This document shows, one piece after another, positions 42,352 to 50,277 of a DNA stretch of 64,000 nucleotides. The DNA lies in the NCBI RefSeq assembly GCF_000797495.1, contig NZ_JTGN01000010.1, positions 156,998 through 220,997 on the forward strand, in the 5' to 3' direction. Within the stretch, counting starts at the first letter, position 1. Each line of letters starts with the position of its first letter. Origin of the DNA: Robinsoniella peoriensis. Its GTDB lineage: Bacteria; Bacillota; Clostridia; Lachnospirales; Lachnospiraceae. The notes under the pieces are model-generated. The model had not been told where the DNA came from. It did not search any database and was given only the letters and a program-made list of their open reading frames with translations. The translations under genes were made by a program, and so were the position numbers.

Positions 42352-44997
42352 ATGAGCAAAGAATTAGCAAAGACTTATGATCCGAAAGGAATTGAAGACC
42401 GCTTATATGATAAGTGGATGAACAAGAAATATTTTCATGCAGAAGTAGACAGGAGCAAAAAACCCTTTACGATTGTGATGCCGCCGCCGAATGTTACGGG
42501 ACAGCTTCACATGGGCCATGCACTGGATAATACCATGCAGGATATTCTGATCCGTTATAAAAGAATGCAGGGATATAATGCTTTATGGCAGCCTGGAACG
42601 GATCATGCAGCGATTGCGACTGAAGTCAAAGTCATAGAGAAGCTGAAAGAACAGGGAATTGATAAAGATGAGATCGGCAGAGATGAATTCTTAAAACATG
42701 CCTGGCTGTGGAAAGAAGAGTACGGCGGAAAGATCATCAACCAGTTGAAGAAGTTAGGTTCCTCGGCTGACTGGGACAGAGAACGCTTTACCATGGATGA
42801 AGGATGCTCCAAAGCGGTTGAAGAAGTATTTATCAAATTATATGAAAAAGGTTATATCTATAAGGGTTCCAGAATTATTAACTGGTGTCCGGTATGTCAG
42901 ACTTCCATTTCAGATGCAGAAGTAGAGCATGTGGATCAGGACGGAAATTTCTGGCACATTAATTATCCGGTAGCAGGGGAAGAAAATGCTTTTGTTGAAA
43001 TTGCTACCACAAGGCCTGAGACGCTTCTTGGAGATACAGCGGTTGCAGTAAATCCGGAGGATGACCGTTACAAACACCTGGTAGGCAAAATGCTGAAACT
43101 GCCATTGACTGACCGTGAAATCCCGGTTGTTGCAGATGAATATGTTGACAAGGAATTTGGAACCGGATGTGTTAAGATTACGCCGGCCCATGACCCTAAT
43201 GACTTTGAAGTGGGAAAACGCCACAATCTGCCGGAGATCAATATCATGAATGATGATGCCACCATCAATGAACTGGGCGGAAAGTATGCGGGCATGAGCC
43301 GTTATGAAGCCAGAAAAGCAATGGTTGCGGATTTAGAGGAGATGGGACTTCTCGTTAAAGTAGTTCCACATGCCCACAATGTTGGTACCCATGACCGCTG
43401 TAAGACCACCGTTGAACCTATGATCAAACAGCAGTGGTTTGTAAAAATGGAAGAAATGGCAAAGCCGGCGATTGAAGCATTGAAGAACCATACTTTAAAT
43501 TTTGTACCTGAGCGTTTTGATAAGATTTATCTCCATTGGCTTGAAAATATCCGTGACTGGTGTATTTCCAGACAGCTTTGGTGGGGACACCGGATACCGG
43601 CGTATTATTGTGATGACTGCGGTGAGATCGTAGTATCCAAAGAAGTACCAGCCGTTTGCCCGAAATGCGGCAGCACACATCTGACACAGGATGAGGATAC
43701 CCTGGATACCTGGTTTAGTTCTGCACTGTGGCCTTTCTCTACTTTAGGCTGGCCAGACAAAACAGAAGACCTGGATTACTTCTTCCCTACGGACGTATTG
43801 GTAACCGGATATGACATTATCTTCTTCTGGGTTATCCGTATGGTATTCTCAGCGCTTGAGCAGACAGGGGAAGTTCCGTTCCATCACGTACTGATTCATG
43901 GACTGATTCGTGATTCCCAGGGACGTAAGATGAGTAAATCCCTTGGAAATGGAATTGATCCGCTTGAAATTATCGAACAATACGGTGCAGATGCACTTCG
44001 TCTGACCCTTATGACCGGAAATGCACCGGGAAATGATATGCGTTTCTATATGGAACGTGTGGAGGCAAGCAGAAACTTTGCTAATAAGGTATGGAATGCG
44101 TCCAGATTTATTATGATGAACCTGGAAAAAGCAGAGGTTCCATCCCGGATGAATCTTTCAGACTTAACCGGAGCAGACAAATGGATTTTGTCCAAAGTAA
44201 ACACGCTTGCAAAAGACGTTACAGATAATATGGATAAATACGAACTGGGCATCGCTGTTCAGAAAGTATATGATTTCATCTGGGAAGAATTCTGTGACTG
44301 GTATATTGAAATGGTGAAACCCCGTCTCTATAACGATGAAGATACTACCAAATCAGCAGCACTGTGGACATTAAAGACTGTTTTGGCAAATGCCCTGAAA
44401 CTGCTGCATCCTTATATGCCGTTTATTACAGAAGAAATTTTCTGCACTCTTCAGACAGAAGAAGAATCAATTATGATTTCCGAATGGCCGGAATTTAAAG
44501 AGGAATGGAACTTTACGGCAGATGAGCAGGCAGTAGAGACTATTAAAGAAGCGGTACGTGGAATCCGAAATGCCCGTACCGGAATGAATGTTCCGCCAAG
44601 CAAAAAAGCAAAGGTATTTGTGGTTTCCGAAAAGGAAAATATCCGTGAGATATTTGAAAATGGAAAGGTATTCTTCGCTACCCTGGGATATGCAAGTGAG
44701 GTCACTGTTCAGGCAGACCGCTCGGGTATCGGGGAAGATGCAGTATCCACAGTGATACCGGAGGCAGTTATCTATATGCCTTTCGCAGAGCTGGTAGATA
44801 TTGAAAAAGAAATCGATCGCTTGAAAAAAGAAGAAGAACGCTTAGGGAAGGAACTGGCAAGAGTAAATGGAATGTTAAGCAACGAACGTTTTGTTAGCAA
44901 AGCGCCTCAGGCAAAAATAGATGAAGAAAAAGGTAAGCTTGCAAAATATACAGAAATGATGGAACAAGTAAAAGAGAGATTAGCGCAGCTGCAATAA
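42352..44997 (+). CDS. valS: Valyl-tRNA synthetase
   Basis: An 881-residue class I synthetase that charges tRNA-Val. It has PPPNVTGQLHMGHAL containing the HIGH-type motif (HMGH), an editing domain with TTRPETLLGDTAV, a zinc-type CxxC pair region (YYCDDCGEIV...CPKCGS), the KMSKS motif in GRKMSKSLGN, an anticodon-binding domain, and the C-terminal coiled-coil tRNA arm (about residues 815-881) that is diagnostic for ValRS. The Shine-Dalgarno is AAAAAGGAG. It is controlled by the T-box leader just upstream and ends at the terminator at 45034-45085. Confidence 0.97.
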   Translation: MSKELAKTYDPKGIEDRLYDKWMNKKYFHAEVDRSKKPFTIVMPPPNVTGQLHMGHALDNTMQDILIRYKRMQGYNALWQPGTDHAAIATEVKVIEKLKEQGIDKDEIGRDEFLKHAWLWKEEYGGKIINQLKKLGSSADWDRERFTMDEGCSKAVEEVFIKLYEKGYIYKGSRIINWCPVCQTSISDAEVEHVDQDGNFWHINYPVAGEENAFVEIATTRPETLLGDTAVAVNPEDDRYKHLVGKMLKLPLTDREIPVVADEYVDKEFGTGCVKITPAHDPNDFEVGKRHNLPEINIMNDDATINELGGKYAGMSRYEARKAMVADLEEMGLLVKVVPHAHNVGTHDRCKTTVEPMIKQQWFVKMEEMAKPAIEALKNHTLNFVPERFDKIYLHWLENIRDWCISRQLWWGHRIPAYYCDDCGEIVVSKEVPAVCPKCGSTHLTQDEDTLDTWFSSALWPFSTLGWPDKTEDLDYFFPTDVLVTGYDIIFFWVIRMVFSALEQTGEVPFHHVLIHGLIRDSQGRKMSKSLGNGIDPLEIIEQYGADALRLTLMTGNAPGNDMRFYMERVEASRNFANKVWNASRFIMMNLEKAEVPSRMNLSDLTGADKWILSKVNTLAKDVTDNMDKYELGIAVQKVYDFIWEEFCDWYIEMVKPRLYNDEDTTKSAALWTLKTVLANALKLLHPYMPFITEEIFCTLQTEEESIMISEWPEFKEEWNFTADEQAVETIKEAVRGIRNARTGMNVPPSKKAKVFVVSEKENIREIFENGKVFFATLGYASEVTVQADRSGIGEDAVSTVIPEAVIYMPFAELVDIEKEIDRLKKEEERLGKELARVNGMLSNERFVSKAPQAKIDEEKGKLAKYTEMMEQVKERLAQLQ

Positions 44998-45033
44998 AAG
45001 AGACACAAAGTAAGGAATAATTTTAAACAAAGA

Positions 45034-45085
45034 AACGCCGAACCACTGCATAAATATAATGTTAAGCATGGGTTCGGCGTTTTTT
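45034..45085 (+). terminator. Terminator after valS
   Basis: AACGCCGAACC (45034-45044) pairs with GGTTCGGCGTT (45071-45081), followed by more T. The position between convergent genes and the A-rich left side allow function in both directions. Confidence 0.85.
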
Positions 45086-45111
45086 AGACCACCCTGATGA
45101 CGGTGGACACG

Positions 45112-45402
45112 TTATTTCCTTCGAAATATGAAACTGAGAATAATATTCGTTGCGATTGCAGCGCAGCCAGTAATAAAACAAATCTTAGCAATCAGGTGGT
45201 GCCCGTGTTTTTCAAGGTAACCAGCACCTATGATCAGGCCAAGAGAACCGGCATATGATATTGCTCTAAAGAGAATACGGACCGCTCTGTGCTTTGCAGC
45301 AGCTTCTAAAGAATTGTCAACTAAACTTGCCACACCTTCCACAGTATTCTCAATTACATCACCCGCATGTTCCATCATTTTCTCAAATCTTTCTTCAGTC
45401 AT
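45112..45402 (-). CDS. Small membrane protein downstream of a TetR regulator
   Basis: A 96-residue protein with an amphipathic acidic N-terminal half (MTEERFEKMMEHAGDVIENT) and two hydrophobic segments at about 45-62 and 70-90, ending in FRRK. I recognise no family. The minus-strand start is preceded by TATAAGGAGG. Immediately upstream lies a TACATAC-AGAAT-GTATGTA inverted repeat resembling the core of the operator at 46134-46184. The gene follows tetR on the same strand, so it may be co-transcribed with the regulator or be its separately controlled target. Confidence 0.7.
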   Translation of the reverse strand: MTEERFEKMMEHAGDVIENTVEGVASLVDNSLEAAAKHRAVRILFRAISYAGSLGLIIGAGYLEKHGHHLIAKICFITGCAAIATNIILSFIFRRK

Positions 45403-45420
45403 AATTAAAACCTCCTTATA

Positions 45421-45441
45421 TATACATACAGAATGTATGTA
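45421..45441. promoter_or_regulatory. Second candidate TetR operator
   Basis: TACATAC and GTATGTA flank a five-base spacer AGAAT just upstream of the small membrane protein gene. The same half-sites occur with a one-base spacer in the large palindrome ahead of tetR. Confidence 0.5.
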
Positions 45442-45473
45442 AAATTGTAAAAAATAAATTGCTATGCAGCAAT

Positions 45474-46118
45474 CTATCTTTCCGGAAATATTGTTTCCAG
45501 TTTCTCAAATACAGTAAGCAATTCATCATCGATAATTGGCAGTCCCACGCTGTTAAGTATATTTGCGGCATATCTGAGCTTGATTCTAAAGTCTTCCCGG
45601 TTTTCCATAAAAATGAAAGGGCATAGCCATATTTCCATAAGGACGGAAAGCAGCTCCGCCACAATTTTGGGGTTTTCTGCCTGAACAGATCCATCTGACA
45701 TTCCTTCTTTAATAAACTCCAGAAAGATCCCTTCTGCATTTTCTTTCACACTGTTCAAATACGCAGCAACCAGTTTTGGATTATCAAGAAAAGTCTTGGA
45801 TAATGCCAGAAAAGTATTCACCTGATCCTCAGACGACACCGAGCAGAGTACGATTTTTCTTAATTTTTCCAGAGCAGTCAGTGAAGTATCTTCCTTAATT
45901 GTTTCAAAAGGCACTGCTTTATGAAACATGTAGGTGGTAACGGCATCTACCATTTGTTCTTTATTTTTGAAATGATGATAGATTGCTCCGCGTGTCATGC
46001 CCATAGCATCTGCAACGTCCTGTAATGTGGTCTGTTCATAACCTTTTTCTATGAACAGCTTCATGGACAGTTCAAGTATGCGGTTTTCCGTAATTTCCGG
46101 ATATTTATTCCGTGCCAA
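45474..46118 (-). CDS. TetR family transcriptional regulator
   Basis: A 214-residue regulator with a typical N-terminal helix-turn-helix (ILELSMKLFIEKGYEQTT, LQDVADAMGMTRGAIYHHF, KNKEQMVDAV). A C-terminal ligand and dimerisation domain of about 160 residues shows no recognisable subfamily. The Shine-Dalgarno is AAAGGAGG on the minus strand. The promoter region contains a perfect 51-bp palindrome, strongly suggesting autoregulation. The probable target set includes the small membrane protein gene that follows it and possibly the divergent MurE-like gene. The ligand is unknown. Confidence 0.93.
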   Translation of the reverse strand: MARNKYPEITENRILELSMKLFIEKGYEQTTLQDVADAMGMTRGAIYHHFKNKEQMVDAVTTYMFHKAVPFETIKEDTSLTALEKLRKIVLCSVSSEDQVNTFLALSKTFLDNPKLVAAYLNSVKENAEGIFLEFIKEGMSDGSVQAENPKIVAELLSVLMEIWLCPFIFMENREDFRIKLRYAANILNSVGLPIIDDELLTVFEKLETIFPER

Positions 46119-46133
46119 ATTTTTTCCTCCTTT

Positions 46134-46184
46134 CCAACATGCTATATTAGATACATACTGTATGTATCTAATATAGCATGTTGG
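46134..46184. promoter_or_regulatory. Perfect 51-bp palindrome, probable TetR operator
   Basis: The 25-base arms are exact reverse complements around the single T at 46159 (core ATACATAC-T-GTATGTAT; outer CCAACATGCTATATTAG). It overlaps the ribosome binding site side of tetR, which starts at 46118. The rest of the 300-base gap, up to the MurE-like start at 46421, is AT-rich; I see no clear promoter match in it. Confidence 0.8.
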
Positions 46185-46420
46185 GTATTTTATGTCAATA
46201 TCTTCTTAAAAGTTTTTATATTTTCATATTTAAGAACTTAAGGAAATATTTAAAATATTTTTGAAACCCTTTTTTCAAATTTAGCGTCTAATATATAGTA
46301 ACATCTAACTGTCTGCATGGTTTTGTACAATAAAGTTTACAAGTTGGATACAAGCAGATGCATTTTTTGATGCATTTATTCGTTATAATGAAAAAATCAA
46401 CCGATAAGGGGGAAAGTGGA

Positions 46421-47944
46421 ATGCACTATATGCTTAAAACATATCTGAAATTATTGCAGCAGGCCAATTTAGTAAAATCCTGTTGTTTATATGGAAAGAA
46501 AGATCAGATCATTGAAAATTTAACTTTTGATTCCAGGGAAACGATGAAAAGGGGACTATTTATATGTAAAGGAGCAGCATTCAAAATAGACTATCTCAGG
46601 CAGGCTTTCAAAAATGGAGCTGTCTGTTATATTGGAGAGGAGCATTTTCCCCTGGATTATGAAGTTCCTTACATACTGGTAAAGGATATCAGAAAAGCAA
46701 TGCCTGTTTTAGCAAAGCAGTTCTATGAGGACCCCTCCAGGGAACTGGATTTGGTTGGGATTACAGGAACCAAAGGAAAGACAACCACTTCTTATTATAT
46801 CAAGGCGATTATGGATGAGTATCAGAAATCCATTGGTCTGCGCAGTATGGGAATTATTTCATCTATTGAGGTTAAAGATGGTGTGGAACATAAAACATCC
46901 AGCATGACAACGCCGGAATCTATGGAACTTTACCGGCATATGAAAAACGCCGTATCATCCGGAAAGCGCAGTATGGTTATGGAAGTTTCCAGCCAGGCAC
47001 TGAAGTACCAGCGGGTGCGGGGGCTGAACTTTGATGTGGGTGTTTTCCTGAATATATCAGAGGATCATATCAGTCCCTCGGAACATGATGACTTTGAAGA
47101 TTATTTCAGTGCAAAACTATCCATTTTCCGACAATGTCAGACAGCGTGCATTAATCTGGACTCAGATAAGGCAGACCGGATTCTTCAGGCATCCAGGCTG
47201 GCGAAGTCCGTTATTACTTTTGGTACAGGACAAGCCGATCGGATTGATGGAGACGTTAAAAATGGCAGAATACCCGATATTTTTGGGTATGATATCCAAC
47301 AGGAAAAAGGGAGGATTAATTTCCGGGTAAAAAGCGGACGTTTTGATGAACGATTCACACTTGGTATGCCCGGAGTTTTTAATGTTGAGAATGCATTAGC
47401 TGCAATTGCGGTTGCGTATTTATATCATATTCCCGTTGAATATATGATTGCCGGTTTGAAAAAGGTAAAAGTGAAAGGTAGGATGGAGCAGTACGTCAGC
47501 CACAAAAGAAGGCTTACGGTGATCGTGGACTATGCCCATAACAGACTGAGTTTTGAAAAGCTTTTCCAGTCAGTATTAATGGAGCATCCTTTCTCTAAGA
47601 TTGTATCTGTTTTTGGCTGCCCCGGCAATAAAGCTTATAACAGAAGAAGGGATCTGGGACTGATCGCGGGCCTGTATTCAAAAAAAGTATACCTATCCGC
47701 AGATGATCCGGGAGAAGAGCAGTTTACACATATTTCAGGAGACATCGCACGTTATGTAGAAAGTGTCGGCTGTCCCTATGAATGTATTGAAAACAGAGGA
47801 GACGCAATCAAAAGGGCTATTGAAGAAGCAGAAGAAGAGAGTGTGGTACTGGTATTGGGGAAGGGATGTGAGACACATCAGAAAATAGGAAAGGTCTCCT
47901 GTGCATATCCTACAGATGCTAATTTCGTTAAAAAATATTTATAA
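46421..47944 (+). CDS. MurE-like Mur ligase
   Basis: A 507-residue Mur ligase family member. It has an N-terminal UDP-MurNAc-binding region (DSRETMKRGLFICKGAAF), the ATP-binding loop GITGTKGKTTT, a middle domain with TTPESMELYRHM and EVSSQALKYQRV, and a C-terminal domain with VDYAHNRLSFEKL and VFGCPGNKAYNRR. It would add the third amino acid to the peptidoglycan precursor. The usual specificity motif (DNPR for meso-DAP enzymes) reads SADDPGEEQ here, so its substrate is uncertain and it may be a paralogue of the housekeeping enzyme. The ATG at 46421 has AAGGGGGAAAG upstream. Confidence 0.85.
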   Translation: MHYMLKTYLKLLQQANLVKSCCLYGKKDQIIENLTFDSRETMKRGLFICKGAAFKIDYLRQAFKNGAVCYIGEEHFPLDYEVPYILVKDIRKAMPVLAKQFYEDPSRELDLVGITGTKGKTTTSYYIKAIMDEYQKSIGLRSMGIISSIEVKDGVEHKTSSMTTPESMELYRHMKNAVSSGKRSMVMEVSSQALKYQRVRGLNFDVGVFLNISEDHISPSEHDDFEDYFSAKLSIFRQCQTACINLDSDKADRILQASRLAKSVITFGTGQADRIDGDVKNGRIPDIFGYDIQQEKGRINFRVKSGRFDERFTLGMPGVFNVENALAAIAVAYLYHIPVEYMIAGLKKVKVKGRMEQYVSHKRRLTVIVDYAHNRLSFEKLFQSVLMEHPFSKIVSVFGCPGNKAYNRRRDLGLIAGLYSKKVYLSADDPGEEQFTHISGDIARYVESVGCPYECIENRGDAIKRAIEEAEEESVVLVLGKGCETHQKIGKVSCAYPTDANFVKKYL

Positions 47945-47973
47945 GGTTATAAAAAACTTATTTCTTGTGGGAT

Positions 47974-48031
47974 GATCCCTCTAAAGCGGCTGTGTGAATG
48001 GAAACACTGCTGTTTTGGAGGGATTCTTTTT
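47974..48031 (+). terminator. Terminator after the MurE-like gene
   Basis: ATCCCTCTAAAGCGGCTGTGT (47975 on) pairs with AACACTGCTGTTTTGGAGGGAT with few mismatches, followed by TCTTTTTAT. Confidence 0.75.
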
Positions 48032-48071
48032 ATGTCTTAAAAGAAACAGGTTCTAGAGCGAACAATTTCTT

Positions 48072-48108
48072 GAATTTGGGTTTTGCTGATTAAGGGACGC
48101 TTTGTAGA
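48072..48108. repeat. Solo copy of the outer repeat of the 40-kb element
   Basis: The sequence GAATTTGGGTTTTGCTGATT followed by AAGGGACGCTTTGTAGA matches the outer arm at 39979-40014 almost perfectly. No matching inverted partner is nearby, so it looks like a solitary end or a decayed copy. Confidence 0.7.
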
Positions 48109-48200
48109 CGCTCTGGCATAATCCCATATGGAAAGTTATTAGACAACAGCGAGGTTTTTTGTTATAATTTAACAAAATATGTAGAAAAAGGGAGTATGAA

Positions 48201-49853
48201 ATGAAAAAATGCATGAAGACCAGTGTGGGTCTGTTAATTATTTTTGTGCTAATTATGACTGTATTACCGGCAAAAGCCAGGGATCATCTGCTTGAAATTC
48301 AGTTTTTTTATAACAATGCCTGTGCCTCATGTAAGGAAGATGAAAAGATTTTTGAGCTTTTCAATAAATGCCTTACCCCGGAGGAGAAAAGCAGGGTTAC
48401 ATATGAAATCCGCACTTATAATACATTCCAACCGGAGGATAAAAAGAAATTCGAAGAAGTTTGTGAAGCTGCAAAGAATGAACAGGATGGTCAGCTGCCC
48501 GTTCTCATTGTGGGATCCAAATGGATTTGGGGATATGAGGATATAGAAAAAAATCTGAAAGAGGTTTTTTTCAGTGAAAGTCAAAAAAATGCGGATGAAG
48601 CATTAGATATAGCTGCGGGGAATAGCAATTTTGATTCAGATAAAGTTACAGAGAATAGCAGTGCGCAAACAGATAAAGTTACAGGGAATAGCAGCGAGCA
48701 AGCAGATAAAGTTACGGAAAATAGCAATGTGGAATCAGAGGCTGTGGAAGTAAATACACTGATTGCACAGTTAAAAAGAAAAAACAAAAACCCGGAACAG
48801 AATTTTGTGGTGTATTTTTCTACTTATTCCTGTAGTGATTGTGAGAAAGTGAAAGCTTTTCTTTTGGATAATGGTGCCGGAGATAAATTTGAACTGAATG
48901 AATATAACATTGCTGAGGCCAATCATGTTATGCTGGTGCAGGAATTCTTCCGTCAGTATCAGGTACCTAAGGAGAATCAGAAGGTTCCTGCTTTATTTTA
49001 CGGAGATTCGTATCTGACAGGCGCAGTAGATATTTGTGACCGGTTTTTAGAAGATCTGGATGGGGGAAAGGCACAATTCGAAGATTTTGACCGGTTCGTA
49101 AGCGTATCTGCCGATCATAAGACGGATAAGGGTGTGACGGGGAAGGATTTTTTTACCTTTGCATTATCTGGCTTTTTAGCTGGATTTAATCCCTGTGCGG
49201 TATCCATGCTTCTGATGCTGCTTTCCATTTTGCTGACCACGGATACATCGGTTTTAAAAAGCGGATTGTTGTATCTGGCGGGCAAATATATTACCTATTT
49301 TACAATTGGGGCAGGTATTTATTATGCGGTATCCTGGATTGACCAGGGAGCATTTGCAGCAGCAAGAACAGCAATAAATATTGGTATTACGGTTTTATTC
49401 CTGATTGCCGCGGTATTCTATTTTATTGACTATTGGAATGTAAGGAAAAAAGAATACGGTAAGATCAGAATGCAGCTTCCAGCAAAACTGCGGGGTTGGA
49501 ATCACCGCCTGATTAAGCGGGTTCATGCGGCAAGGCCCATGGTGCTTTTATTTGTGGTTTTTGGATTGGGGATAGCAATTTCGCTGGGAGAATTCTTTTG
49601 CACCGGGCACATCTATATGGCAAATATTTTATATTTGATGAAGCATGCAGCAGGCAATATGTTCTGGATTTGTCTCTTGTTTGTAATATATGTAACGTTT
49701 ATGTGCCTGCCTTCATTTGTTTTTATACTCATAATCAGCAGGACAAAAAATGTCAACCGGGTATCCGGGTTTATGCTTAGGCATATGGGAGCTGTGAAGC
49801 TGTTTAATGCCGCATTGTTTTTGGGGTTTGCAGTATATTTTTTACTGCTCTGA
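48201..49853 (+). CDS. Thioredoxin-thioredoxin-CcdA/DsbD-like membrane fusion protein
   Basis: A 550-residue protein with an N-terminal signal or anchor (about residues 7-26). A first thioredoxin-like domain follows with CASC (FFYNNACASCKED), then a Ser/Asn/Lys-rich linker made of three 11-residue repeats, and a second thioredoxin-like domain with CSDC (FSTYSCSDCEK). A C-terminal six- or seven-segment CcdA/DsbD-type domain has conserved cysteines in GFNPCAVSML and EFFCTGHIY. The design fits a transmembrane electron relay that carries reductant from the cytoplasm to extracytoplasmic thiols, like a self-contained DsbD. No cytochrome c genes are nearby. The 3' end overlaps the convergent gene by 12 bases. 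Confidence 0.82.
   Translation: MKKCMKTSVGLLIIFVLIMTVLPAKARDHLLEIQFFYNNACASCKEDEKIFELFNKCLTPEEKSRVTYEIRTYNTFQPEDKKKFEEVCEAAKNEQDGQLPVLIVGSKWIWGYEDIEKNLKEVFFSESQKNADEALDIAAGNSNFDSDKVTENSSAQTDKVTGNSSEQADKVTENSNVESEAVEVNTLIAQLKRKNKNPEQNFVVYFSTYSCSDCEKVKAFLLDNGAGDKFELNEYNIAEANHVMLVQEFFRQYQVPKENQKVPALFYGDSYLTGAVDICDRFLEDLDGGKAQFEDFDRFVSVSADHKTDKGVTGKDFFTFALSGFLAGFNPCAVSMLLMLLSILLTTDTSVLKSGLLYLAGKYITYFTIGAGIYYAVSWIDQGAFAAARTAINIGITVLFLIAAVFYFIDYWNVRKKEYGKIRMQLPAKLRGWNHRLIKRVHAARPMVLLFVVFGLGIAISLGEFFCTGHIYMANILYLMKHAAGNMFWICLLFVIYVTFMCLPSFVFILIISRTKNVNRVSGFMLRHMGAVKLFNAALFLGFAVYFLLL
48639..48737 (+). repeat. Three tandem 33-bp repeats in a linker
   Basis: Units begin GATAAAGTTAC at 48639, 48672 and 48705 and encode variants of DKVTENSSAQT. 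They form the spacer between the two thioredoxin-like domains. Confidence 0.9.
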
Positions 49854-50141
49854 TATAAAAGTGAATTCTTCCATGTGGGGAAGGTCAACATATTCAGTTA
49901 TAAGCGGACAGTGTGATAAAGCTGTCTCCTGCTGAATTTCACGAAGCAGTTCTTCTGTTAATCGCACGCGGACAGCACTTCTGTGGATGTAACAGGGATC
50001 CGGATCATCAAAGAAAGCTAAGCTCTTTTCTAAAATAACGGATTCTTTGAGGGGAATATCTTTTAATTCACCCTGATAGAGTAGTTTGCCTTTGCTGTAG
50101 ATGCAGAGAATTTCTTTTGGTTTTTTTGATTTAAAAAACAT
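49842..50141 (-). CDS. Hypothetical small soluble protein
   Basis: A 99-residue protein starting MFFKSKKPKEILCIYSKGKL. It has a beta-rich N-terminus and a helical middle (TEELLREIQQET), and ends EEFTFISEQ. I recognise no family. I chose the start at 50141 because AAGGAG lies six bases upstream on the minus strand. A longer frame from 50195 would add 18 polar residues. It is convergent with the thioredoxin-CcdA gene (3' ends overlap) and divergent from the AraC regulator gene. Confidence 0.65.
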   Translation of the reverse strand: MFFKSKKPKEILCIYSKGKLLYQGELKDIPLKESVILEKSLAFFDDPDPCYIHRSAVRVRLTEELLREIQQETALSHCPLITEYVDLPHMEEFTFISEQ

Positions 50142-50277
50142 AGGCGGCTCCTTATCTGAGGACTGTTTATCTGACTTCTGATATAACATTATCATAAGCG
50201 TGCAGGATTGACAAGCTGTGGATTGTCAGATTTTGTAAAATATAAGATTTAATTGCTTTATGCATGGGAGGAATAAT

